Assembly (NCBI RefSeq): GCF_001708405.1
Contig: NZ_CP012418.1
Span: 1,516,501 to 1,580,500 of the forward strand
From: Kangiella sediminilitoris
GTDB taxonomy: Bacteria > Pseudomonadota > Gammaproteobacteria > Enterobacterales > Kangiellaceae
DNA length: 64,000 nucleotides
Direction: 5' to 3'
The notes beneath the pieces are model-generated. The model did not search any database. It saw only the letters and a program-made list of their open reading frames with translations, and was not told where the DNA came from. This document shows, one piece after another, positions 55,677-64,000 of the stretch. Position numbers and translations under genes: made by a program. Numbering within the stretch: position 1 is the first letter of the stretch; each line of letters begins with the position of its first letter.

Positions 55677-57557
55677 ATGATGAGAAAAATGCTATTGGGG
55701 GTAGGCTTCTTGATATGGACTCAAGTAGCAATAGCAAGCAGACCCTATGTCGAATATGAGTATCAATATACTCAGCCTAATGGTGATGTTGTGACTATCA
55801 TCGCAAATGGTGATGACTATTTTGCAGAGCAACATGCCGTAACTGGTGAACTGGTCATTTACGATGAAACCGTTGGAGGCATGGTCTACGCAACGGTTAA
55901 TGAAGAACGCACTCAACTTATATCGACTGGTGAACTAGTTCAGCCTGCCGACTTTGAAACTTTAGGCAATCGGTATATCCGACGTCGAGGACTTTCGACA
56001 GATACTAAAGAGGAAGAGTCAACTGAAAGTCAGGAGCAGAAGCTGGGATCAGAAACTGAGCAGCAAAGCGTCAGTTTACTGACACCAATGCAGCAAGCTA
56101 AACAAAGGGCTTCGCTTGCTTCGGGCAACGTAAGAGGCTTAACCATTATCATCCAATTCCCAGATGAGCCTGCCACGCTCTCTCGTTCGCAGGTGGATAA
56201 CTACTTGAATGATCTGAACTACAATGAGTTTGGTAATGACACTTCCATTCGCGGATACTTCCAGTCGGTATCAGGCGGACAGTTAGATTATACCAATACC
56301 GTTACCCGTTATTACACAGCAGAACATAAGAAGTCGTATTACACAGACGACGACTATCAGTCACATATAAAGTCTCGTGAGTTGATTACAGAAGCGTTAA
56401 GTTGGCTTGAAAATACAGAAGGATTCGACTTTTCCACACTAACAACGGACGCAAACGGATACATCATGGGCTTAAACATTCTATACTCTGGTGCCACAGA
56501 CAGTGCATGGTCCAGAGGTCTTTGGCCACATATGGGTCGACTACAACCAACCTTCTGCGCGGATAATGTCTGTACTGACCGCTACCAGATTTCAAATATG
56601 GGAAATGAGCTTAAAATTGGAGTTTTTGCTCATGAAACAGGTCATTTACTGGCACGCTGGCCAGATTTATATGATTACGATGGCTCATCTTTTGGTTCAG
56701 CAGGCGCTTTTGACTTAATGGGATTAGGCTCTGTCGGCACGGACACTATTAAAAATCCTGTACCTCCAAACGGCTTTTTCCGTTACCTGGCAGGTTGGGA
56801 TACTGTTATTGAACTTAATCCAGAACTTAACGCCGACGCCCCACAAGGAGAGTTAAGCCATACCTCTGAAAGCCACTCACTATATCGCTGGACTAACCCA
56901 GCTCGTCAGGAAGAAGCTTTTTATATTGAAAATATCCACCAAAGTGGGCAAAACGAGCTACAGCCTGACTCTGGCCTGGCTATCTGGCATATAGATCCGG
57001 ATGGTGATAATAACAACGAATGGCTTCCTTACGTTCAGCTTGAGCATGCGGATGGTAGTCGAGACCCTGAAAACAAGGTCAACTCAGGTGATGCTACAGA
57101 CTTATTCGACACAGGCTCTTTCGAGCTGACTGTCCCTAACAGTGAAGAAATCGGTGGGACTAACTCGACCTGGTCCACTGGAGCAGACTCTGGTTTAGCT
57201 ATCAAAGACATAAATGCTCTAGGTGTGACCGCGTATTTTAATGTTGGAGAAGAAGACCCGAGGACGGAAAGTTTCCACTATGGATACCTATACCACCGCG
57301 AAATACAAATTCAGCCAAACGGAAGCTGGTTTTATTATGAAGGCGGCACCATTGATCTTGAACTGTTGGGCCCTGGTTACTCTGACTTTGATATGAGGTT
57401 GGAGCGTTGGAATGGCTATGGATGGGAACTCGTAGGGATATCTCAGTCCTACAGTTCAGAAGAATCTATAAGTTACGAAGCCAGTGCCGGGTACTACAGG
57501 GTTAGAGTCTACTCTTACTATGGATCAGGTTATTATCAACTTAAGATAACTAAATAA
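55677..57557 (+). CDS. Secreted M6-type (immune inhibitor A-like) metalloprotease
   Basis: 626-residue exported zinc protease. A signal peptide (about 1-21, MMRKMLLGVGFLIWTQVAIA) and an acidic propeptide precede GNVRGLTIIIQFPDEPATLSRSQVDNYLNDLNYNEFGNDTSIRGYFQSVSGGQLDYTNTV, the M6 start. The zinc motif is FAHETGHLLARWPDLYDYD with the Met-turn-like GAFDLMGLG. The C-terminal end is a pre-peptidase-like beta domain (SYEASAGYYRVRVYSYYGSGYYQLKIT). It is probably secreted for nutrient acquisition from proteins. The zinc motif departs from the usual HExxHxxGxxD: it has Ala for Gly and one extra residue before the Asp. Confidence 0.9.
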   Translation: MMRKMLLGVGFLIWTQVAIASRPYVEYEYQYTQPNGDVVTIIANGDDYFAEQHAVTGELVIYDETVGGMVYATVNEERTQLISTGELVQPADFETLGNRYIRRRGLSTDTKEEESTESQEQKLGSETEQQSVSLLTPMQQAKQRASLASGNVRGLTIIIQFPDEPATLSRSQVDNYLNDLNYNEFGNDTSIRGYFQSVSGGQLDYTNTVTRYYTAEHKKSYYTDDDYQSHIKSRELITEALSWLENTEGFDFSTLTTDANGYIMGLNILYSGATDSAWSRGLWPHMGRLQPTFCADNVCTDRYQISNMGNELKIGVFAHETGHLLARWPDLYDYDGSSFGSAGAFDLMGLGSVGTDTIKNPVPPNGFFRYLAGWDTVIELNPELNADAPQGELSHTSESHSLYRWTNPARQEEAFYIENIHQSGQNELQPDSGLAIWHIDPDGDNNNEWLPYVQLEHADGSRDPENKVNSGDATDLFDTGSFELTVPNSEEIGGTNSTWSTGADSGLAIKDINALGVTAYFNVGEEDPRTESFHYGYLYHREIQIQPNGSWFYYEGGTIDLELLGPGYSDFDMRLERWNGYGWELVGISQSYSSEESISYEASAGYYRVRVYSYYGSGYYQLKITK

Positions 57558-57573
57558 TCTGTATCACATAAAT

Positions 57574-57598
57574 AAAAGCCCGCTCAGTACGGGCTTTT
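57574..57598 (+). terminator. Metalloprotease terminator
   Basis: AAAAGCCCG/CGGGCTTTT 9-bp stem with a seven-base loop, 17 bases after the stop. Confidence 0.9.
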
Positions 57599-57628
57599 AC
57601 TTAACTCAGAAATATACAGGCTCAAGAA

Positions 57629-57670
57629 ACAAAAAATGCCGCTAAAAGCGGCACTTTTTAAATCTGGTAG
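57629..57670 (-). repeat. Duplicate of the tRNA-Val terminator plus tRNA 3' end
   Basis: Near copy of 57849-57890: on the minus strand it reads a tRNA 3' terminus (ACTACCAGATT) followed by a GCCGC/GCGGC hairpin and U run. The body of a tRNA is missing upstream of it. It looks like the remnant of a second tRNA gene or an att-like partial duplication. Confidence 0.6.
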
Positions 57671-57731
57671 TAGGCAAGCTAGGCAACTAATATTCCCTCT
57701 CTTCTTGCGCAACAAAACTCTATAGTGGTTG

Positions 57732-57829
57732 CGAGTGGATTACTCGGGCTATCCTGCCCTCGCCCTTCGGAACAGCTTCGCTGTTAAAAATCGTTCCCGA
57801 CGATTTTTTCGGAACCACCTCGGTGGTTC
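57732..57829. repeat. Run of short perfect hairpins
   Basis: Successive perfect inverted repeats: CGAGT/ACTCG (57732-57746), GGGC/GCCC (57746-57759), AACAGC/GCTGTT (57771-57785), AAAAATCGT/ACGATTTTT (57786-57808) and GAACCACC/GGTGGTTC (57812-57829). They occupy almost all of the space between the two terminator copies and have no credible reading frame. Confidence 0.65.
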
Positions 57830-57848
57830 GAGCCATAACCTTGAGACA

Positions 57849-57884
57849 CAAAAAATGCCGCATAAAGCGGCATTCTTTTGAATC
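57849..57884 (-). terminator. tRNA-Val terminator
   Basis: On the minus strand GAATGCCGC/GCGGCATT stem followed by six U residues, directly after the CCA end of the tRNA. Confidence 0.88.
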
Positions 57885-57961
57885 TGGTAGTCGCGAGTGG
57901 ATTCGAACCACCGACCCCCACCATGTCAAGGTGGTGCTCTAACCAACTGAGCTACGCGACT
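57885..57961 (-). tRNA. tRNA-Val (anticodon GAC)
   Basis: 77-base cloverleaf on the minus strand with encoded CCA. Acceptor AGTCGCG pairs with CGCGACT. The D arm is CTCAGTTGGTTAGAG. The anticodon stem CCACC/GGTGG encloses loop TTGACAT (anticodon GAC, reading GUC/GUU). The T arm is GGTGG-TTCGAAT-CCACT. It closely resembles E. coli tRNA-Val(GAC) in the anticodon arm and D arm. Confidence 0.95.
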
Positions 57962-58191
57962 ATTTTGAGTGCGGGAATTCTACCACAACCTTTACGTCTT
58001 GCAAGCAAAAATTATTTAGTTATCGAACTATAAAAACCTATATCGCAAAGCTATTGTCCTACCTGATAATAAAGTAAATTAGCATTATTAATTGCCGACT
58101 TTAAAGGGTTATCATTTCATGTTTATTTTATGAAATCTGGCAATTCATAAGAAATATATAGTTTAGAACTTTAACACATTGACGATGGAGA

Positions 58192-60147
58192 CTAAGTATC
58201 TCTGCGTTTTGTCATACTTATAACATTCTCATTTGAACGAGGGGCTGCCTCACAAAGCAGGTCAGAGAACTCCTCTGAAGGACTGAAGTCCGTCGGTAAA
58301 GTTCTCAGTACTTCACGGATTACTGAATAATCCTTATGCAGGTAGGCTTCTTTAAGTTTACTTAAATAATTCTCAAGCTCCTTCCAGGGTAAATAACGCT
58401 CTGTGGCTGTCATAATTCGAGGGTGAACCGTACCTTCCACATTTGATCCAACCAGAAGCTCCTCAAAGAGTTTCTCACCTGGTCTTAAGCCAGTATACTT
58501 TATACTGATTTCGCCATCGGGATTCTCTTTATTTTTTAATTCAAGCCCCATCAGCAATATAAGCTTCTCAGCAAGCTCAACAATTTTCACGGGCTCTCCC
58601 ATATCCAGGACAAACACATCCCCTCCTTTAGCCATTGCTCCCGCCTGAATAACAAGCTGAGCAGCTTCGGGTATAGTCATAAAATAACGAGTTATATCGG
58701 GATGAGTAACAGTCAGAGGACCACCATTCCTAATTTGCTTTTTAAATAAAGGAACTACTGAGCCTGATGATCCGAGGACATTTCCAAACCGTACAATAGA
58801 AAAGCGAATATTTGATTCCGTCGAACCTAATCCTTGAAGCACTAATTCAGCCACCCTCTTGGTCGCACCCATAACGTTTGTTGGACGTACAGCTTTGTCT
58901 GTCGATATCAGTACAAAACTTTTTACTCCAGCATCAACTGCTGCCATTGCTGCATTTAAAGTTCCAAAAATATTATTGTTGATACCTTCGAGAACATTAA
59001 GCTCGACCATAGGGACATGTTTGTATGCAGCAGCGTGATATATTGTATCAACTTCGAAATGGTTCATTACCGACTGAAGTCGAAACCTGTCACAAACGGA
59101 ACCTAGAACTGGCTTTACCTTACTATCGAGAGAGTTACTATCACAGATTATTCGAAGTTCTTGCTCAACTGCATAAAGATTATATTCTGATATCTCATAT
59201 AAAACTAAGACCGAAGGCTTTAGGTTTACTATCTGACGGCATAACTCTGCTCCAATAGATCCTCCCGCACCTGTTACCATGACAACGTTATTTCGTATGT
59301 CTTTTTCAAGTAACTCCTGAACTGGAGGAACAGGATCCCTTCCTAATAAGTCTTCAATATCAACATTCTGGAATTCATCAATCTTCATTTTCCCAGAAAC
59401 AATATCAGTCATTCCCGGAATGGTCTGAACTGCAACTCCGGCTTTTTCAACTTTATTGATTATACTTTTCCTCTCGGCCCTAGAAATACTTGGGACAGCC
59501 AGTAATACCCTGTCTATACTCTTCTCTGAAACCAGCTCTTTTAGTTTTGAAGAATTATAGATCTTAATACCTTGTATTGAGGCACCCTCCAAGCTTTTAT
59601 CATCATCGATGAAGGCCATGGGGAAATACTCCCCACCACTCATTAAGGATGTTGCCAGTTGTCGACCTGCAGAGCCCGCACCATAAATAAGAACATGCTT
59701 TTTATTTGTATTAAGTCGACTACTGAAATAAGAGGTAATTATCAGCCTGAGTCCACCCAAGGTAGTACATAGCAAGAGAGAAAAAATGATTGATGTTGCC
59801 AAGCCGGCATAGGCGGTGGATAAGACTAAGCCGCTGACAAAACATAGAATACCTGCCAGCAGAGAGCTTGTTGCCGTAGTTACTAAGACATTCAGACTAA
59901 CGAAACGCGTCACTTCCCGGTATAAGTTAAAAATATATAACAAGATGATCGAACCGGACAGTACGATGGCATAGTGTGAAATATCTAAAATACCAACATT
60001 AAATATAATGTTATTTCTTGATAAGCCAACAGAGAGGTAGTATGAAATAGATATCAAAAGAACATCTAGAAAAAAAAGGATAGATTTTTTGGTTGAGCGT
60101 TCTAAAGTAAAGGCCTTGTCAAATATTAACTCTATAAAATTTCTCAT
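58192..60147 (-). CDS. Nucleoside-diphosphate sugar epimerase/dehydratase, CapD/WbpM-like
   Basis: 651-residue membrane-anchored polysaccharide biosynthesis protein. About four N-terminal membrane segments are followed by a first Rossmann region (VLIYGAGSAGRQLATSL) and the catalytic short-chain dehydrogenase domain (NVVMVTGAGGSIGAELCRQIVNL, DTIYHAAAYKHVPMVELN, LISTDKAVRPTNVMGATKRVAE). These enzymes dehydrate or epimerise UDP-HexNAc to give bacterial 4-keto or N-acetyl-fucosamine/quinovosamine sugars. The canonical catalytic Tyr of the YxxxK motif is replaced here by Met (MGATK), as in WbpM/CapD-type dehydratases. First enzyme of the surface glycan cluster. Confidence 0.92.
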   Translation of the reverse strand: MRNFIELIFDKAFTLERSTKKSILFFLDVLLISISYYLSVGLSRNNIIFNVGILDISHYAIVLSGSIILLYIFNLYREVTRFVSLNVLVTTATSSLLAGILCFVSGLVLSTAYAGLATSIIFSLLLCTTLGGLRLIITSYFSSRLNTNKKHVLIYGAGSAGRQLATSLMSGGEYFPMAFIDDDKSLEGASIQGIKIYNSSKLKELVSEKSIDRVLLAVPSISRAERKSIINKVEKAGVAVQTIPGMTDIVSGKMKIDEFQNVDIEDLLGRDPVPPVQELLEKDIRNNVVMVTGAGGSIGAELCRQIVNLKPSVLVLYEISEYNLYAVEQELRIICDSNSLDSKVKPVLGSVCDRFRLQSVMNHFEVDTIYHAAAYKHVPMVELNVLEGINNNIFGTLNAAMAAVDAGVKSFVLISTDKAVRPTNVMGATKRVAELVLQGLGSTESNIRFSIVRFGNVLGSSGSVVPLFKKQIRNGGPLTVTHPDITRYFMTIPEAAQLVIQAGAMAKGGDVFVLDMGEPVKIVELAEKLILLMGLELKNKENPDGEISIKYTGLRPGEKLFEELLVGSNVEGTVHPRIMTATERYLPWKELENYLSKLKEAYLHKDYSVIREVLRTLPTDFSPSEEFSDLLCEAAPRSNENVISMTKRRDT

Positions 60148-60198
60148 ACAATCTCGCCTTTATATATTGGAAAAGCCAATACTTTTACGCTAATTGAT

Positions 60199-60774
60199 TC
60201 AGTCACTTATTACCCTATCACCCTGCCCCTTACCTAGGAGCGTAAATGTTATATATTTAAAGTAAGTCCTAACATTTAAACTTGAAAGCATTCTAGCATC
60301 AATTTCCGCAAGCTTTTTAGGCGTAGACATATCTACTCCTTTAATTTGTCCTAAACCTGTAATACCCGGGCGATAATCAAACACAGCAAGCTGGTCGCGC
60401 TCACTAATTAGCTCCTCTTGATTAAACAGACAAGGGCGTGGTCCAACAATGCTCATATTACCTTGCAGAACGTTAATAAGCTGAGGAACCTCATCCAGCT
60501 TAGTTTTACGCAAAAAGGCACCGAAAGGCGTTATTAAGCTAGATTGAACCAGGTGGCTTGCTACAGATGGAGCTTCTACACTCATTGTTCTAAACTTCAA
60601 CAGAGTAAACTTTTTTTTATGCCTGCCAACTCTGGTTTGTTTGAAAATTGGTGACCCAGTATCAAAAAAACCAATAATTACAATAACTAATAATAGTGGG
60701 CTCAAAATTAGAAGTCCTACTACCGATAGGATGATATCAATTATGCGAATCACAAACGTAGGCCCCTTAGTCAT
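60199..60774 (-). CDS. Undecaprenyl-phosphate sugar-1-phosphate transferase
   Basis: 191-residue bacterial sugar transferase (WecA-unrelated PglC/WbpL-side type) that starts a repeat unit on undecaprenyl phosphate. The start is the ATG at 60774 (MTKGPTFVIRIIDIILSVV); the longer frame begins with TTG at 60795. One N-terminal membrane helix is followed by the family core: FKQTRVGRHKKKFTLLKFRTMS, FLRKTKLDEVPQLINVLQGNMSIVGPRPCLF and the YRPGITGLGQIKG motif. It is short, like PglC, without the N-terminal multipass domain. The sugar is not readable, but a product of the neighbouring dehydratase is likely. Confidence 0.92.
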   Translation of the reverse strand: MTKGPTFVIRIIDIILSVVGLLILSPLLLVIVIIGFFDTGSPIFKQTRVGRHKKKFTLLKFRTMSVEAPSVASHLVQSSLITPFGAFLRKTKLDEVPQLINVLQGNMSIVGPRPCLFNQEELISERDQLAVFDYRPGITGLGQIKGVDMSTPKKLAEIDARMLSSLNVRTYFKYITFTLLGKGQGDRVISD

Positions 60775-60804
60775 TATTAAGCTTAAAAATACCAATATTC
60801 ATCA

Positions 60805-61746
60805 CTAACATTGAAAGAAATCTGACGGTTTTTCAAGCGGTTCCCACAGGAGGTCATCCTTTATCTTTTTATTGCTGATATTGATTGGGCAGAAAACCTG
60901 ACTATATAGCATCCGTTTTCCAACCAGTGCCAATAGAAGTTTCATAAAGGGCTTGGGGATAGGAATGAGGAAGCACCCGTTGCCCGAACCTCTCCTGTAA
61001 TAATTACATAACTCTCTTGCAGACACTCCGCTATCATCTGCGACATTATAAATTTTATTTTTGGCGGCAGAATGGTAGGAGCATTTTAGAATAGCAGAAA
61101 CCAAATTATTAACACTAACCATTGTTCTCTTTTCATTCGCTAAACCTAAAGGAAGCGGTAATCTTTTCCTACATATATTTTGTAACCTCTGCAAGTTACC
61201 CGGAGCACCTTCGCCATATACCAGTGACGGTCTAAGAATAACAAACTCCATATTGTTATCTAAGCAAAGTTGTTTAATTAACTCTTCACCTTCCAGCTTG
61301 GTTTTAGCATAGTCTACAACCGGGTTTAGATCATGCCCCTCTGAGATAACTTCTGGTGAACCATACACACCATACACGCCAATTGTGCTGATATAAATAA
61401 AACGGGATACCTTGGCCTGTAAAGCCTTGTCGAACATCTCTTTAGTATAAGCAACATTTGCTTCATAGAATTGAGCGTAGCTTGACTGGCTGTTTGCGCT
61501 TTGATTATGAGCCATCCCAGCTAAGTGGATCATACAGTCAAAATGCTCATTGTTGATGGTATCGCTTCGAATCATAGGCGCACTGTTTTTGTCGGAGGAA
61601 TTATTATGGGCTATGCATTTGTAGTTAATCCCAAGATCATCCAATGCTTTCACGAGGTGATTTCCTACAAACCCGCGAGAGCCGGTGATAAGAGCTGTTT
61701 TTGTTTTTAACAATTGAACTTCAGATTTTGGTATATTCAAATACAC
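60805..61746 (-). CDS. NAD-dependent epimerase/reductase family protein
   Basis: 313-residue extended short-chain dehydrogenase. The NAD-binding start is ALITGSRGFVGNHLVKALDDLG; the active-site region is IYISTIGVYG and YAKTKLEGEELI (YxxxK intact), then RPSLVYGEGAPGNL. It resembles WbpV-type 4-keto reductases or UDP-glucose 4-epimerase, and would finish a nucleotide sugar started by the CapD-like enzyme. The frame opens with GTG 61746, touching the glycosyltransferase stop; a TTG at 61713 is an alternative start giving a more typical N terminus. Confidence 0.88.
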   Translation of the reverse strand: MYLNIPKSEVQLLKTKTALITGSRGFVGNHLVKALDDLGINYKCIAHNNSSDKNSAPMIRSDTINNEHFDCMIHLAGMAHNQSANSQSSYAQFYEANVAYTKEMFDKALQAKVSRFIYISTIGVYGVYGSPEVISEGHDLNPVVDYAKTKLEGEELIKQLCLDNNMEFVILRPSLVYGEGAPGNLQRLQNICRKRLPLPLGLANEKRTMVSVNNLVSAILKCSYHSAAKNKIYNVADDSGVSARELCNYYRRGSGNGCFLIPIPKPFMKLLLALVGKRMLYSQVFCPINISNKKIKDDLLWEPLEKPSDFFQC

Positions 61747-62901
61747 TCAGTTTACCTCTGGCTCACGACGACCACTTACAGCCACTTTCTGCAGAAAGCT
61801 TTCTACATTATCTTCTCTTATAAAGCACTTTTTGATGATAGCTTTATTTTTGCCAGAGAGGGAGTTATTCAAACTATTACGGGTAATAATATTAATGGCA
61901 TTAACTATTTCATTAGCATTGTTAGGCTCAATAACAGTGTTATTTTCAAATTTGGCTAAAACTTCTTTCGCCTCACCATGGCCGCCATACAATACATACT
62001 TACCTGTCGATAGATATTCGTATAGCTTAGAAGGCATAGCTCCAGAAAATTTCTCATCCAGCTGTGCAAATAATATATCCGTTTCGCCATAATAAGCTAT
62101 GGTCTTATCCCAGGTTACCCTACCGGTAAAAGTAACATTACTGATCCCCTTACTCTTACAATATGATTCAACTCTTCCCCTATCATTACCATCGCCCACT
62201 ATCATAAAGCTAACGTTAGGCAACATTTCTGCGGCATCGATAAGTACTGTAAGATTTTGTGCGATACCGATATTACCAATATATGAAACTACAATATTAT
62301 TATTCTCAGCAATCTTAACTTCTTTTAACAGGGTAAACTGTTTCCTGCTGACACCATTAGGAACGACTGATATTTTACTTTTATCAACTTTAAGAATGTT
62401 TCTAACATACTGATATTCAGTATTATTTGTGACTGCAACACCCTCAACCATTCTAATCTTTGTTTTTGCGATACAGCGTGCCAAAAATTTAAAAAGCCTT
62501 TGTGTAAGAGCGGTATTACTTAAATAATCCCAAGTTAGATCTCTAATATCTAGATAAACGGTATTTTCCTTAACAATACCCAGCCGAAACAGTAGGAACA
62601 TAGATGGAATAGTAACGACACAAGTCTTGATTTTTGACTGCTTAAATGTATTTAGTAAGCGACCAGCATCTACAAACTCTTGGTACGCTCTTTTTATAAA
62701 TCCCCTGCTTTTTCTATTCCCAACAACTGGTGTGTGTTTTACATCAATCTCTTGAGATAAATCGTACGAGTCCGATGAGAACAGGGACACCTCGAAATTA
62801 TGAGAGTTCATATACCCAATATATGGTGATAACCTATTTTTAATTACAGGCTCGGACTTAAGTGGATAACTTGTAATAAAAGCAATTTTTCTCTTATTCA
62901 T
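61747..62901 (-). CDS. Glycosyltransferase family 4 protein
   Basis: About 384 residues. The start at 62901 (MNKRKIAFITSYPLKSEPVIKNRLSPYIGYMNSHNFEVSLF) is preferred, though ATGs six and three codons upstream are possible. A GT-B fold retaining glycosyltransferase: KISVVPNGVSRKQF, VVSYIGNIGIAQNLTVLIDAAEMLPNVSFMIVGDGNDRGRVESYC, ITFTGRV-like NVTFTGRVTWDKTIAYYGETDILFAQLDEKFSGAMPSKLYEYLSTGKYVLYGGHGEA with the E-x7-E nucleotide site. It transfers a sugar during assembly of the surface polysaccharide. Overlaps the preceding gene by 8 bases. Confidence 0.9.
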   Translation of the reverse strand: MNKRKIAFITSYPLKSEPVIKNRLSPYIGYMNSHNFEVSLFSSDSYDLSQEIDVKHTPVVGNRKSRGFIKRAYQEFVDAGRLLNTFKQSKIKTCVVTIPSMFLLFRLGIVKENTVYLDIRDLTWDYLSNTALTQRLFKFLARCIAKTKIRMVEGVAVTNNTEYQYVRNILKVDKSKISVVPNGVSRKQFTLLKEVKIAENNNIVVSYIGNIGIAQNLTVLIDAAEMLPNVSFMIVGDGNDRGRVESYCKSKGISNVTFTGRVTWDKTIAYYGETDILFAQLDEKFSGAMPSKLYEYLSTGKYVLYGGHGEAKEVLAKFENNTVIEPNNANEIVNAINIITRNSLNNSLSGKNKAIIKKCFIREDNVESFLQKVAVSGRREPEVN

Positions 62902-64000
62902 TTCTATCATTATCAACACTTATTTCAGTCACCAGGGTATTACCTAAAACGTTAATCAATACTGTCTTCGTTGGCACCTCTTTACCAAAGGCTGGATACC
63001 AGGCTGAATTCTCTATAGTAACTTCTCCCCCATCAATACTCATTTCAACTTTCGTACTTTCGTCAACTGATAACGATACTGAATTGTTAGTAGCCGTTAA
63101 GACTTCAATATCTGGATGAAGTTTAAATATAACAACACTTTCCAAACCACTTTCTGAGATCTTGTCGTTAATTGATACTCCATTGTCATTAACAGTGAAA
63201 AGCCTGCTGTGGGTTATGCCGTTTTTTTTCAAATTCCAGAAGCCACGGATAGCACAGTCAATAATGCTATCATTATTCTTAAGGGTCAGGTGCTCTAGAT
63301 GGGAGGCTTTAGCAAGCCGGAAGCCACCCCATACCTGTGATGAATTACAGTATTCGGGCACAAGAGTATTATGACTTATAGTAGCTCTTTGAAGCTGCCG
63401 TATGGAATCATTTCCATATTGCGAGATACCACTATTAACAAAGACCCTTTGGTCATTTACCGAAAGCTCAAAAGACAGAGACTCTGCGTGGGAGTGTCCC
63501 GGCTGATACCTTGGAGAAGCATCGCCAACATCAGCGATCAGCTTAAAGCTTGGTTTAACAACGGAAATAAAACCTGAGTTATTTAAATAGTATAAACCGC
63601 CAGGCTTATTATTTTTAAAGCTCGTTTCTAAGCCTAATAGCTTTGCATAATTCTTAATGTCTTCACTTTTAGGAGCCACGCCCAGTGTTGAATCATTAAA
63701 AAAAGCGATGTCACCGTCCGGATGTTGCATTGCATCCATCCAACTCAGTGCTTTAACTAATGTATCTTTCCATAAGTTTACATATGGATCTGGTATGATT
63801 CCCTGCGTTTTTTTTGCTAAAAAAACTAAGTCTAATAAGTCCCATAACAGGATGTTATGGTACATTGGTGAGCGCTCAAAATGGCCGCCATCGGGTAAAA
63901 ACTGCTCTGCTACCTGTTGTTCTATTATATTAAGTCCTAATTGCAGAAATTTTTCGCCAAACTTTTCACCAAAGAATATACCCACAAAAATTAATGCCTT
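62894..64000 (-). CDS. Heparinase II/III-like protein, 5' end cut by window
   Basis: At least 368 residues; the frame stays open to the window end (KALIFVGIFFGEKF), so the N terminus lies outside. The part seen is the C-terminal half of the heparinase II/III (alginate-lyase-like) family: QFLPDGGHFERSPMYHNILLWDLLDLVFLAKKTQ, MQHPDGDIAFFNDS, DVGDASPRYQPGHSHAESLSFELSVNDQRVFVNSGISQYG, ATISHNTLVPEYCNSSQVWGGFRLAKA. Such genes occur in O-antigen and exopolysaccharide clusters, where they may act as polysaccharide lyases or modifiers. Last visible gene of the cluster, upstream of the glycosyltransferase. Confidence 0.87.
   Translation of the reverse strand, partial: KALIFVGIFFGEKFGEKFLQLGLNIIEQQVAEQFLPDGGHFERSPMYHNILLWDLLDLVFLAKKTQGIIPDPYVNLWKDTLVKALSWMDAMQHPDGDIAFFNDSTLGVAPKSEDIKNYAKLLGLETSFKNNKPGGLYYLNNSGFISVVKPSFKLIADVGDASPRYQPGHSHAESLSFELSVNDQRVFVNSGISQYGNDSIRQLQRATISHNTLVPEYCNSSQVWGGFRLAKASHLEHLTLKNNDSIIDCAIRGFWNLKKNGITHSRLFTVNDNGVSINDKISESGLESVVIFKLHPDIEVLTATNNSVSLSVDESTKVEMSIDGGEVTIENSAWYPAFGKEVPTKTVLINVLGNTLVTEISVDNDRNE

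Noticed and set aside
57720-57929. 69-residue minus-strand open frame across the tRNA region
   Set aside because: It runs through the tRNA-Val 3' half, the terminator and the hairpin run; there is no ribosome-binding site or protein-like composition.

Overview
The window is a 64 kb stretch of chromosome from a gammaproteobacterium of moderate GC content. Gene content and order (ispH-fkpB-lspA-ileS-ribF, murJ/rpsT, rplU-rpmA-obgE with ispB divergent, purM-purN near hda, rsxABCDGE-nth, ubiT/ubiU/ubiV, type IV pilus minor pilins) fit a marine free-living lineage such as Kangiella or a relative. That placement is inference from gene content only. I see no insertion sequence, prophage or CRISPR array. 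Both ends cut genes: a DAHP synthase on the left and a heparinase-like polysaccharide gene on the right.

Layout. 1-1030: 5' part of a DAHP synthase gene (minus strand) preceded by two consecutive transcription attenuators. Each has a short leader peptide with three Trp codons in a row and its own terminator. 1033-12865 (minus): an orphan ParA-type ATPase and a large type IV pilus assembly locus in which the set pilV-pilW-pilX-pilY1 is present twice, with a fimT/gspH-like gene and a pilE-like pilin between the copies. 12947-25651: housekeeping genes for isoprenoids, lipoprotein processing, Ile-tRNA charging, flavin synthesis, lipid II flipping and S20, plus a MarR/DUF1329 pair, a DsrE-like protein and ObgE. 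25780-29751: L27, an L21 with an extra helix-hairpin-helix domain, octaprenyl diphosphate synthase and PEP carboxykinase. 29811-32424: a pentapeptide-repeat/class III cyclase protein with a beta-propeller-like partner. 32565-40654: an AhpD-like protein, Hda, a CDP-alcohol phosphatidyltransferase, DUF2066, a purine phosphoribosyltransferase, an OmpA-like lipoprotein, purM-purN, DUF3108 and Dcd. 40825-46528: ApbC, MetG, a small membrane protein and gamma-glutamyltransferase.

46612-55468: a redox block. A perfect FNR box sits where a class II activator should sit upstream of a chorismate mutase-ubiU-ubiV operon, convergent with ubiT. The complete rsxABCDGE electron-transport operon and nth follow. 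55677-57557 is a secreted M6-type metalloprotease. 57570-57961 holds a tRNA-Val(GAC), a partial duplicate of its 3' end plus terminator, and a run of short perfect hairpins. 58192-64000 (minus) is the start of a surface polysaccharide cluster: nucleotide-sugar dehydratase, sugar-1-phosphate transferase, epimerase, glycosyltransferase and heparinase-like protein.

The observations most worth following up are the tandem Trp attenuators before the DAHP synthase gene and the FNR-controlled coupling of a chorismate mutase to the oxygen-independent ubiquinone hydroxylation genes. Both act on the chorismate branch. Start codons were adjusted from the longest open frame where Shine-Dalgarno sequence, signal sequence or overlap favoured another start; each such choice is stated.
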